Assembly: GCA_947164865.1 (NCBI GenBank)
Contig: CAMUYA010000020.1
Coordinates: 1 to 63,724 of the forward strand
Direction: 5' to 3'
DNA: 63,724 nucleotides
DNA from: an uncultured Lachnospiraceae bacterium
GTDB taxonomy: Bacteria > Bacillota > Clostridia > Lachnospirales > Lachnospiraceae
Shown: in pieces, positions 1-7,958 of the stretch
Layout of the letters: each line of letters starts with the position of its first letter
Position numbering within the stretch: the first letter of the stretch is position 1
Notes under the pieces: model-generated
Told to the model about the DNA's origin: nothing
What the model saw: the letters and a program-made list of their open reading frames with translations, nothing else
Database searches by the model: none
Position numbers and translations under genes: made by a program

Positions 1-78
1 AACAACTAAGGGATAAACTCATTTTAAATTGTACTATTTAGATGCTAACACTAAAGTGAATTAAGGGAAAAACTTAAG

Positions 79-1893
79 ATGATTGCAAATGATGTAAACT
101 ACTTCTCGTCATCTGAACAGGACTTAATGATGTACACAGAGTATAATACCATTGATGCTAATCCCATTGATGCAAATGATGAGAGAAATAAGATTAATTA
201 TATTTTAAGAGATAAACTGTATGTCCCAAATAAAATAACGAATAAACACATCTCTGTGGGCTCAAACGACAGTATAGTATTATCGCTATTATGCTTTGGC
301 AGTAAACCTAGTTATCCATATAATCATTATTTTTGGCTTCGCACCCCTGAAGCATATTGGGGTCAAGGTTGTGAAAAAGACGTTTTGTGCGTGAATGCCT
401 TAACCGAGTCTTATAAAAACAGCACTTCTGTAACCACCGTAGATTTCGATTTAATAGATGTTCGTCCTGTTTTTGATCTGAATCTGGAATCTGTACTATT
501 TTCATCAGCTGTGCCTGCGTTTAGCGGATACCAAACCGGTATGGAGAGCGGATCCCTCGACTTTCGCACACCAATGAGGTTAAGGCATGCATCATCTTTT
601 GCACCGCAATCTTCAGTAGTAAAAAGCGCAACTGTTTCATATGACACAACTGGAAACATATATGTTTCTGGAGCCGAATCTCCAGTTATTCTGGTTGTAC
701 AGTGCCGATATTTTGATTACAGAGAAAACGATTATATAGATTGGTATTATAGCAAATATATTGAATCAAGCTTAGAACTAACCAAACAGCTTGATTGGAA
801 AGCATTATGCCAAGAAAGTATGTTGGGGTTTTACCCCTGCGATTTTTCGAAATGTAAGATATGGCTTGAAACAGAGATGAATACTGACCGGATGATTTAC
901 GCTACAGATCCAAATGATACAAGCATGATGACCGTCATTACATCCGTGGATAATCCGTCGGATATAACAAATATAGATAATGGAAAGACAAAAGAGTATA
1001 TTAAAGGATTACTTCCACATACGGTAGGCGTAACACTTAGCCCTTCGTCTTCGACAATTACAACAGTAACTGTTCAATGGGATGTTGATTCATCCACTTA
1101 CAATCCGTCTAAAAAGAGTGCGCAGACGTTTACGATTAACGGGACACTTACCCTCCCTGACGGAATTTTAAATCCGGATGATATAGTGGCATCAGTTTCA
1201 GTAACAGTAAATTCTGATAATCAATATTCGGAGCCGGGACCTGAAACAAACCATGAATCGCAACCAAATCCACAGCCGCAACCGGGAGATGAAGCAAATC
1301 CACAGCCGCAACCGGGAGATGAAGCAAATCCACAGCCGCAACCGGGAGATGAAGCAAATCCACAGCCGCAACCGGGACCTGAACCAAATCCACAGCCGCA
1401 ACCGGGAGATGAAGCAAATCCACAGCCGCAACCGGAACCTGAACCAAATCCTGAGCCAACACCAAATACTGATTCTTACTATGTGAAAACTGTGACAATG
1501 CTACGTTTATACAATCCTAACAGCGGAGAGCATTTCTACACTTCTAGCGAGAGAGAAAAGAAAGCTCTTGTTAAGCAAGGATGGAATTATGAAGGCATAG
1601 CATGGGAAGGACCATCGTGGTCTAATACGCCTGTATACAGATTATACAATGAAAGCGCTGGAGATCATCATTATACAACCAGCAAGAAGGAGAGAGATAA
1701 TCTTGTAAAAGCCGGATGGAAAGATGAAGGCATCGGTTGGTATTCGGATGACGCAAAGACTACTCCTCTTTACAGACTCTATAATCCGAATGCAGTAACA
1801 GGGTCTCATCATTATACAACGAGTGCTCGTGAAAGAGATAAGCTTGTTAAGCAGGGATGGAAGGATGAAGGAATCGGATGGTACGGCCTATAA
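79..1893 (+). CDS. DUF6273-DUF5648 surface-type protein, N-terminus apparently lost
   Basis: Residues about 80-145 match the DUF6273 pattern (WLRTP near residue 87, then a DVRPVFDLNLESVLF block). Residues about 395-460 are a Pro/Gln linker of six 10-residue units (NPQPQPGDEA type), and residues about 470-604 hold three DUF5648-type repeats (RLYNPNSGEHFYT, later HHYTTS and GWKDEGIGW). Such proteins are normally exported, yet there is no signal peptide: the frame opens just after a stop at 52-54 and starts with a hydrophilic MIANDVNYF. No ribosome site stands before the ATG. The 5' part was probably lost or frameshifted, or the gene is a silent cassette. The same C-terminal repeats end the protein at 59626, so the two may recombine. 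The function of DUF5648 is unknown; cell-surface binding is a guess. Confidence 0.7.
   Translation: MIANDVNYFSSSEQDLMMYTEYNTIDANPIDANDERNKINYILRDKLYVPNKITNKHISVGSNDSIVLSLLCFGSKPSYPYNHYFWLRTPEAYWGQGCEKDVLCVNALTESYKNSTSVTTVDFDLIDVRPVFDLNLESVLFSSAVPAFSGYQTGMESGSLDFRTPMRLRHASSFAPQSSVVKSATVSYDTTGNIYVSGAESPVILVVQCRYFDYRENDYIDWYYSKYIESSLELTKQLDWKALCQESMLGFYPCDFSKCKIWLETEMNTDRMIYATDPNDTSMMTVITSVDNPSDITNIDNGKTKEYIKGLLPHTVGVTLSPSSSTITTVTVQWDVDSSTYNPSKKSAQTFTINGTLTLPDGILNPDDIVASVSVTVNSDNQYSEPGPETNHESQPNPQPQPGDEANPQPQPGDEANPQPQPGDEANPQPQPGPEPNPQPQPGDEANPQPQPEPEPNPEPTPNTDSYYVKTVTMLRLYNPNSGEHFYTSSEREKKALVKQGWNYEGIAWEGPSWSNTPVYRLYNESAGDHHYTTSKKERDNLVKAGWKDEGIGWYSDDAKTTPLYRLYNPNAVTGSHHYTTSARERDKLVKQGWKDEGIGWYGL
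1267..1450 (+). repeat. 30-bp coding tandem repeat (Pro/Gln linker)
   Basis: About six head-to-tail 30-bp units, each encoding NPQPQPGDEA or a near variant (GPEP, EPEP), lie inside the surface-protein gene. Unit identity is very high in the first copies and drops at the 3' end, as expected for a linker that expands by slippage. It is coding, not a CRISPR. Confidence 0.9.
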
Positions 1894-1940
1894 GATAAGA
1901 AGGCGATTAAACACTTTGTAGACAAAGGTGAGGTGTATTT

Positions 1941-2834
1941 ATGAATTATCCGAAAGTTCTGCTCCTCGGTAATGGTATAAATAGAGCATATGAAAGTGAT
2001 TCCTGGGAGGAAATGCTCAAGACGATTTCTTGCCATGATAAAAAAGTTGAAATAGACCGGGATATTCCTATGACGCTTCAGCCAATAATCCTTTCAAAAA
2101 ATAATGTTAACGAAATGTTAAAAAGCATTGTAAAAGAGAAAAAGCTGTATGGAACTGTCAGGAATTTGGAAATGATGAATCTTTTGCAGAGTATCCTTGA
2201 AATAGGCTTTGATGATATCATCACGACTAATTATAGCTATGAGCTTGAAAGCGCAGCTTTTGGGGTATCGCAGATATCGGATTATCAGCTCGAAAAGATC
2301 AGAAGAACATATTCCAATCGAGCGGAAAGCAAGTATCTGATATATACGTATAATGAAATCATTTATAAAGGACACAAGAATCGCATCTGGCATATACACG
2401 GAGCTGCAAAGAATTACAGTAGTATTGTGATAGGTCATTATTACTATGGAAATCTTCTGACCAATTACAAAAACTATTATGATCATGTCGGTATATCATT
2501 CCTAAAGGCAGAGGAGGCGGGAAAAGAATACAAATCCAAAAGTTGGTTGGATTCCTTTGTATTGGGGGATATATATTCTGTTGGTTTTGGATTTGATTTC
2601 AGCGAGATTGATCTGTGGTGGCTACTGGATCGAAAAAAACGCGAGAAGGCATCGCATGGGATTTTACATCATTATGCGCCATATTGGGAAGGTGAGAAGA
2701 ATAAGTCTAAGTACGAACTTATGAAGTGCTACGATATAAGTATTCATAATAAGAATCCGAAAGTGAAAGACGGTAATTATGTTGATTACTATAAATCATT
2801 GATCGGTCAGATGAATAAGGAGGTTGGAACATAA
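1941..2834 (+). CDS. SIR2-like domain protein (putative NAD-hydrolysing)
   Basis: A 297-residue soluble protein with the hallmarks of the SIR2-like fold: an N-terminal nucleotide-binding strand-loop (LLLGNGINR, residues 7-15), TTN at residues 95-97 within an IITTNYSYELE strand, a catalytic-type HIHG at 151-154, and a late GFGFDFSEIDLWWL motif. In bacterial defence proteins such domains cleave NAD+; they often sit alone or with a second effector or sensor. No partner is evident here: upstream is the damaged surface gene and downstream the decayed small element. A good ribosome site (AAGGTGAGG) precedes the ATG. The family call is fairly safe; the defence role is inferred from relatives only. 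Confidence 0.7.
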   Translation: MNYPKVLLLGNGINRAYESDSWEEMLKTISCHDKKVEIDRDIPMTLQPIILSKNNVNEMLKSIVKEKKLYGTVRNLEMMNLLQSILEIGFDDIITTNYSYELESAAFGVSQISDYQLEKIRRTYSNRAESKYLIYTYNEIIYKGHKNRIWHIHGAAKNYSSIVIGHYYYGNLLTNYKNYYDHVGISFLKAEEAGKEYKSKSWLDSFVLGDIYSVGFGFDFSEIDLWWLLDRKKREKASHGILHHYAPYWEGEKNKSKYELMKCYDISIHNKNPKVKDGNYVDYYKSLIGQMNKEVGT

Positions 2835-2942
2835 ACCTATGTTGTTGTCCGCAGCGGACAACTGCGGACTATCTTAATATTTTATTAAATCCATAAATGA
2901 CATCTTGCTATATCAAAAAGTCTTTGATATAGTACGCGCATG

Positions 2943-3096
2943 GGAAAACCGTGAGGCCTAAGGCGGCTGATTATAAGATTCGTGTATGATCTACACAAAG
3001 ACAAAAAGAGAGCCGCCACTGATCGCAACAGTGACGGCAGTGCTACGAAGTAGCATAGTTATCACAATGTGAGGTCAGCCGCTCTCGCGGTTTTCC
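2943..3096 (+). repeat. Decayed copy of the inverted-repeat toxin-like element
   Basis: Left arm GGAAAACCGTGAGGCC (2943-2958) plus GGCGGCTGA (2962-2970) pairs with right arm GAGGTCAGCCGC (3071-3082) plus the CGGTTTTCC end (to 3096). The arms match those of the intact element at 58862-59120, on the opposite strand. A TATAGT -10-like hexamer (2928-2933), 17 bp after TTGCTA, puts a predicted start close to the left arm. The double ribosome site and the start of the reading frame are deleted between about 2970 and 2975. Confidence 0.75.
2976..3053 (+). pseudogene. Truncated remnant of the toxin-like small peptide
   Basis: This frame reads RFVYDLHKDKKRAATD and runs to a TAG at 3051-3053. It matches residues 19-34 of the intact 44-residue peptide encoded at 58905-59039 on the minus strand. 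The start codon, ribosome sites and hydrophobic segment are missing, so no functional peptide is expected. The hairpin inside the coding part (GCCGCCACTG/CAGTGACGGC) is retained. Confidence 0.75.
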
Positions 3097-3241
3097 TTCG
3101 TCTATAGAATAGCACAGCACGAAATGAATCGCAAGCATTTTTGTTTTGCGATATCGGGCTGTTATCGGGCATTTTGAGTATATACAACAAGCTCCTTTTA
3201 TGGTATCTTAAGTGTAGTATTGCACGAAAGGAGACGCGTGT

Positions 3242-4792
3242 ATGAAGAAAAGACTGATAAGTATAATGCTTGCAGGTATGATGCTCCTTACAACGGGATG
3301 TGCAAAGATACAGGAAGTGGTAGATTCCTTCAGCAAGGAAGAGGAACCGATAGAAATTGAATTTGAGGAGGAACCCGAGCCGATCATAGTAAACATGATC
3401 CGCTACAATATCACAAATGCTTATCCTTTTTCAGAGCAAAGAGCTTGGGTAGAGTGGCAGAAGCCTGATGAAACGACGGAAATCGGACTCATCGATAAAG
3501 AAGGAAATGTTTATTTCAGAACCACGGATTATGCATGGACGCAGGACAGCAGATACTTTTCAATCCAGGCCGGAGTTTCGTGGATCTATGCATCGGCCTC
3601 CGAACCGTATAAGATTCTCTTTGTGGATTCAGAGGGAAATGTGACCGGGCAACTTGAAGGAGACGACACACAGACATTTGATGTTCTTTTCAGGCATAAC
3701 AACAGATTCCTGATCCGGAAACACAATGTGGCTGATGACTGTGATGAGTATTATATCGCTGATTCCACAGGCGCTCAGGTTTCTGACTTTGTCATTGACG
3801 GAAGAGAATTCGAAGGTGTTAAGTTTGAGCAGATAACGGAAGGATTTATTGAGATAATCGACGGCGAGACCGGAAGAGGATATATCGATCTTGATGCCGG
3901 AACATATGCTTTCTACAGGGCTCCTTACAAGGCGATCGGATATGCGTTTGTTCCAACATCGAACGGTGTATGGATCAAATTCAACAAAGAAAAGCTCGCA
4001 AAGGGCGTGTCAATCGGATTCGCACCCGAGGCGGTTCTTGAGAATTTCGGCAACTGCACAAATGAGAATGATTTTTACGAGAATGACTGCCCGAATTATC
4101 CCGATGCTTTTACAACTCCCGAAGGAACCTTTGATGCCGCTATGACAAAGAGCGGGATCATTTACGCAATAAGCGAAGACAGAAACTATGTCAGTGTTTA
4201 CAATGTAGACGGAAGTACTGTAAAAGAGTCTGTGGAGATCGGTACAAAGATAATCGACTATGAGATCTCTCCGGATAATGAAAATATAGTTTTCGGTTCT
4301 TATTTAAGAGACACAAATAAGTATTACATATCAATAGTCACAACGACAGGAGAAAGGCTTTATGAGCCCGCTATTGCCGGAGACTGGACAAATACCTCCT
4401 CGGTTACTATAAGTCATGACTTCGTGGCTGCAAACGATAAGGTCATCACTCCCGACGGGCAGGTTCTCAGCCTGGCAGAAGATGATCTCAGTGTCGTTCC
4501 CGATAACGTGTTCCTTGGAGATAAATCACCGATCAATTTCAAGTGGTTTATCATTTCGGAAGGTTTCCTCAATCTTAAATGCAAAAAGGGTGAGGAGAGA
4601 ATCCCCGGATACGGCAAACTTGACGGAAGCGGAATACTCGATATGATCACCGCCGAGGCGGGCGAGGGAGACGACCTGGAAGCCGGCGAGCAGTCCGGAA
4701 TGGATATGGAAGAGGGCGAAACCACCATCACGTATTATGATGAGGACGGGAATGAGATAGGCACCGAGACGGTGACAGATGACGGTCAGTAA
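3242..4792 (+). CDS. Lipoprotein with WG-repeat-like beta-propeller body
   Basis: A 516-residue exported lipoprotein. MKKRLISIMLAGMMLL is followed by the lipobox LTTGC with the anchoring cysteine at residue 20, then an acidic spacer rich in Glu. The body has repeated strands of the form 'AYPFSEQRAWVEW...IGLIDKEGNVYF', reminiscent of WG/KWG repeats, and the C-terminus is again very acidic. No catalytic motif was recognised. A strong ribosome site (AAAGGAG) precedes the ATG, and a hairpin at 4825-4859 follows the stop. It is likely monocistronic, just ahead of the xylan genes; a link to xylan use is not shown. Envelope sensing or scaffolding is possible but unproven. Confidence 0.65.
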   Translation: MKKRLISIMLAGMMLLTTGCAKIQEVVDSFSKEEEPIEIEFEEEPEPIIVNMIRYNITNAYPFSEQRAWVEWQKPDETTEIGLIDKEGNVYFRTTDYAWTQDSRYFSIQAGVSWIYASASEPYKILFVDSEGNVTGQLEGDDTQTFDVLFRHNNRFLIRKHNVADDCDEYYIADSTGAQVSDFVIDGREFEGVKFEQITEGFIEIIDGETGRGYIDLDAGTYAFYRAPYKAIGYAFVPTSNGVWIKFNKEKLAKGVSIGFAPEAVLENFGNCTNENDFYENDCPNYPDAFTTPEGTFDAAMTKSGIIYAISEDRNYVSVYNVDGSTVKESVEIGTKIIDYEISPDNENIVFGSYLRDTNKYYISIVTTTGERLYEPAIAGDWTNTSSVTISHDFVAANDKVITPDGQVLSLAEDDLSVVPDNVFLGDKSPINFKWFIISEGFLNLKCKKGEERIPGYGKLDGSGILDMITAEAGEGDDLEAGEQSGMDMEEGETTITYYDEDGNEIGTETVTDDGQ

Positions 4793-4824
4793 GACCTGAC
4801 TAAAAACGCAACATATGACTAATT

Positions 4825-4866
4825 AAGGACAAGACTTAGGAAGTATGGGTCTTGTCCTTTATGTTA
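4825..4866 (+). terminator. Intrinsic terminator after the WG-like lipoprotein
   Basis: An 11-bp perfect stem (AAGGACAAGAC at 4825-4835, GTCTTGTCCTT at 4849-4859) with a 13-nt loop, followed by a short T-rich stretch. The T-run is weak, so termination may be partial. Confidence 0.6.
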
Positions 4867-4952
4867 TATTTAAATGCAGAATAGCCACTTAGTACATTAA
4901 ACTGCAATATACAGGGACTATATGTAACGAGCATACAGGGGAAGGTATGAGC

Positions 4953-6077
4953 ATGAAAACAGAGTACAGAAACGTATTCGCCGAGATCGGCATTCCCGAG
5001 GCAGACGTTAAAAAGCGCCTCGATGAGATAAAGGAAGAGTTCTTCCACGGCCGAGATTCTTTCTATCATGAGACAGATGACGGTCTGGCTTACCTTGAGG
5101 ATACAGGTAACTTTGATGCCCGCACCGAGGGAATGAGCTATGGCATGATGATGTGCGTCCAGCTGGGCATGAAGGAAGAATTCGACCGCATCTGGAAATG
5201 GGCACTCAAATACATGTATATGGAGGACGGCTTCAACAAAGGCTACTTCGCCTGGTCCTGCGGAACGGACGGAAAGCGTAATTCCGACGGCCCTGCTCCC
5301 GACGGAGAGGAATTTTTTGTAATGTCCCTCTTCTTTGCAAGTCACCGATTTGGCGACGGAGTGGGCATCTACAATTACTCCGAATGGGCAAAGAAGATAC
5401 TTCACACTATGATCCACCAGGGCGAGGACGGACCGGGTGCCCCGATGTTTAACAGAGATAATCACCAGATACTCTTTGTACCGGGCTCCGATCATACCGA
5501 TCCTTCCTATCATCTTCCTCACTTCTATGAGCTTTGGAGCAAATGGGCTTATGAGGAGGACAGAGAGTTCTGCAAAAAGGCTGCGGAGGTAAGCAGAAAG
5601 TATCTGTCGGTGTGCTGTCATCCCGACACCGGCTTTTCGGCAGAATACGCCGAATTTGACGGATCCCCCATGTCAAGGCCGATTCCCTGGATAAAGGACA
5701 GACACGACTGGTTCTACAGCGATTCCTACAGAACGGTCGCAAACATTGGGCTGGATTACGAATGGTTCGGAAAAGACGAAGGCCAGACTAAAGCCGCTTC
5801 CAATATCCAGCGTGCTCTTCTTTCCGATATGAGAAACGAGGATTATAAGATCTATGAGATAGATGGCCGGGTGGCAGGAGAAAAGGCACTCCACCCCTTC
5901 GGAATAACCGCCACTGTGGCGCAGTCGGTGCTGGCATCGGAGCTCGATGATGTGGCGAAGGAATGGGTGAGAAGATTCTATGGAATGCCACTTCGCACAG
6001 GTGAGAGAAGATACTACGACAACTGCCTTTACATGTTTGCATTCCTGGCACTCAGCGGAAATTACAGAATATACTGA
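4953..6077 (+). CDS. GH8 reducing-end xylose-releasing exo-oligoxylanase
   Basis: A 374-residue protein with no signal peptide, so cytoplasmic. It fits the GH8 'Rex' group (EC 3.2.1.156), which removes xylose from the reducing end of xylo-oligosaccharides. The general-acid Glu sits in DARTEGMSYGMM (E59), a conserved Asp in GPAPDGEEFF (D117), and DWFYSDSYRTVANIGLD matches the region carrying the catalytic base. Length agrees with Rex enzymes (about 380-390). The second ATG (4953) is preferred because AGGGGAAGG then lies 7 bases upstream; at the first ATG (4947) it would be too close. Leads the GH8-esterase-GH43 group; its substrate would be imported products of the GH10 xylanase. Confidence 0.85.
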   Translation: MKTEYRNVFAEIGIPEADVKKRLDEIKEEFFHGRDSFYHETDDGLAYLEDTGNFDARTEGMSYGMMMCVQLGMKEEFDRIWKWALKYMYMEDGFNKGYFAWSCGTDGKRNSDGPAPDGEEFFVMSLFFASHRFGDGVGIYNYSEWAKKILHTMIHQGEDGPGAPMFNRDNHQILFVPGSDHTDPSYHLPHFYELWSKWAYEEDREFCKKAAEVSRKYLSVCCHPDTGFSAEYAEFDGSPMSRPIPWIKDRHDWFYSDSYRTVANIGLDYEWFGKDEGQTKAASNIQRALLSDMRNEDYKIYEIDGRVAGEKALHPFGITATVAQSVLASELDDVAKEWVRRFYGMPLRTGERRYYDNCLYMFAFLALSGNYRIY

Positions 6078-6143
6078 TGAGGCATACGGGAAGCGGGCAG
6101 CACTTCCGATACCGGAAGATTGATTATCAGAAAGGGATTTAAA

Positions 6144-7883
6144 ATGGAAAACACAAGAGGACCGGTAGCTCCCAAGGACCCTACAGCAAAAAGACCTTTT
6201 TACTATGTGATGAAGAATAAGGCGGTCTGCGGACTGCCCCAGCCCGACGGGCGTGGGATACAGTTCATCTACGAGAGCGACGGAAGACTCAAAGCGAGTG
6301 CCAAGTTCATAGGTAATCTCGAAGACGAAAAGATGATCGCGGAGCTTGATACCGTTGAGGGACTTAGGAAGCAGATCCACAGTATCGGCGTATCGGTTAA
6401 GAAGGCCGGCGAGCCCGTGAATGTGCATTTTGCATTTCAGATGTACGGTCACAAGGATCCCTATGGCTCAGGAACAACTCTTGAGATGGATCTTCCCTCG
6501 GACGGAATGGAGATGGTCATGCAGCTTGACCGTTTCGAGTGGTCCGATGACGACAATGTTCCGGGGCAGATACGCTTTGAATTTCCCGAAGGCGGAATGC
6601 AGGCCAAGGTTACCGTGGCATTTTACTTAAATGACGGATACGAGGCGCCTCCTCAGACAGAAGATAAAGACATTGATTTCGAGAGCCCCGCATACAAGAA
6701 TATGATAGCTGATTCGCTTCTGCAGGCCGGAAACACAGGCCGTATAAAGAAAGCGATCGAAAAGGCAAGGAAGGGCGAGGAAGTTACTTTTGCATTCCTC
6801 GGCGGCTCTATCACCCAGGGCGCAGGTGCGATACCCATCAACACGGAATGCTATGCATATAAGACATTCAAGGGCTTTTGCTCCATCGCAGGAAAAGGGA
6901 TCGATGAGAATATCAAATATGTAAAGGCCGGTGTTGGCGGCACACCTTCCGAGGTGGGAATACTCAGATACGAAAGAGATGTCACCGATTTCGGAAAGAT
7001 ATCACCGGACATCGTCGTTGTGGAGTTCGCTGTAAATGACGAAGGCGACGAGACCAAGGGAGAGTTCTACGATTCCCTTGTAAGGAAGATATACAACAGC
7101 CCTCAGAAGCCCGCGGTGATATTGCTGTTTTCCGTATTTGTGGACGGATACAACCTCGAGGACAGATTAAAATGCGTCGGAGAGGCATATAACCTTCCAA
7201 TGGTAAGCGTAAAGAAGGCTGTTTACGACAGATTTTACTTAAGCGAAGAGGATGGCGGGATCGTATCAAAAAGCCAGTATTTCTATGATATGTTCCATCC
7301 CACAAATATTGGTCACGATATTATGGCCGACAGCCTTATAAACATCCTGAAATTGGCGGACAATGCTGCGGATGAGGCAGACCTTGATATTACGGGCATA
7401 AAGCCGCCAAAGGGTGGAGAGTTTGAGAATATCTATTTCGTGGACCGCGACAATATTGACAAGACACCGGCGGTAGTAAGCTACGATATCGGTTCTTTCA
7501 CCGGGGATCAGGGCGAGCTTCAGCGGGTAGAGAGAAATATGGATCTTGGAGGCACGCCCGAGTTCCCGGCACACTGGTTCTACGACGGACAGGCAGAGGA
7601 CGAAGCCGGAAGAAGCCGTGCTGTGTTCAAAGCAAGGATTAAAGCGAGCGCTCTGCTTGTAGCGTACACTGACAGTGCATCACCCGAAGTCGGAACCTGC
7701 GAGGTTTACGTAGACGGAGAAAAGAAGCTTGCGATAGATCCGCACATCATCGGATGGACACACTGCAACGCCTATATAGTATTCAGGGGAGAACAGGCTA
7801 AGGAGAGAGACATCGAGATAAGGATCCCCGAAAAGGACAGAGATAAGAAGTTCACATTCCTTGGTTTCGGAATCGTGGATTGA
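6144..7883 (+). CDS. SGNH-fold carbohydrate esterase, probable acetyl-xylan type
   Basis: A 579-residue cytoplasmic protein. An N-terminal beta-rich domain (about 20-170) precedes an SGNH/GDSL hydrolase core: block I GGSITQG with Ser222, a block II Gly in GVGGTPSE, block III Asn in EFAVNDEG, and block V DMFHPTN giving Asp382 and His385. A C-terminal beta domain follows. SGNH esterases in xylan loci remove acetyl groups from xylo-oligosaccharides; the lack of a signal peptide means it acts after import. The ATG at 6144 has AAAGGGA upstream and is preferred over the in-frame TTG at 6120. The exact ester specificity cannot be read from the sequence. Confidence 0.75.
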   Translation: MENTRGPVAPKDPTAKRPFYYVMKNKAVCGLPQPDGRGIQFIYESDGRLKASAKFIGNLEDEKMIAELDTVEGLRKQIHSIGVSVKKAGEPVNVHFAFQMYGHKDPYGSGTTLEMDLPSDGMEMVMQLDRFEWSDDDNVPGQIRFEFPEGGMQAKVTVAFYLNDGYEAPPQTEDKDIDFESPAYKNMIADSLLQAGNTGRIKKAIEKARKGEEVTFAFLGGSITQGAGAIPINTECYAYKTFKGFCSIAGKGIDENIKYVKAGVGGTPSEVGILRYERDVTDFGKISPDIVVVEFAVNDEGDETKGEFYDSLVRKIYNSPQKPAVILLFSVFVDGYNLEDRLKCVGEAYNLPMVSVKKAVYDRFYLSEEDGGIVSKSQYFYDMFHPTNIGHDIMADSLINILKLADNAADEADLDITGIKPPKGGEFENIYFVDRDNIDKTPAVVSYDIGSFTGDQGELQRVERNMDLGGTPEFPAHWFYDGQAEDEAGRSRAVFKARIKASALLVAYTDSASPEVGTCEVYVDGEKKLAIDPHIIGWTHCNAYIVFRGEQAKERDIEIRIPEKDRDKKFTFLGFGIVD

Positions 7884-7900
7884 TAAAAGACACTTCATCA

Positions 7901-7936
7901 GTCAGGCTTTGCCTGACAGCTTCCCATCGAGGGAAG
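7901..7936 (+). repeat. Paired REP-like hairpins
   Basis: Two adjacent perfect hairpins lie between the esterase and GH43 genes: GTCAGGC-TTT-GCCTGAC (7901-7917) and CTTCCC-ATCGA-GGGAAG (7920-7936). Similar 'CATCAGTC...GACAGCTTCCC' hairpin pairs are, as I recall, common intergenic repeats in gut Firmicutes. There is no T-run, so it is not a terminator; it could affect mRNA processing inside the operon. Confidence 0.6.
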
Positions 7937-7958
7937 GCAGAGAGAAGAGAGCAGAGAG

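Larger units (their letters stand above)
2835..3241 (+). other. Gene-free spacer with a decayed inverted-repeat element
   Basis: This 407-bp gap starts with a small hairpin (TTGTCCGC/GCGGACAA near 2846-2861) that may end the SIR2-like gene, although no T-run follows. It then holds the decayed toxin-like element at 2943-3096. The last ~140 bp lead into the lipoprotein gene at 3242, which has a good ribosome site (AAAGGAG at 3229-3235). Confidence 0.6.

Noticed and set aside
1261..1450. Regular 30-bp direct repeats resembling a CRISPR array
   Set aside because: The units touch without spacers and encode a Pro/Gln linker in frame; no cas genes are present.
4836..5621. 261-codon minus-strand frame opposite the GH8 gene, and similar long antisense frames opposite other genes
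   Set aside because: They are shadows of high-quality coding frames with family motifs, lack ribosome sites and have implausible composition.
6120..6143. TTG start for the SGNH esterase
   Set aside because: No ribosome site before it, while the ATG at 6144 has AAAGGGA at a good distance.
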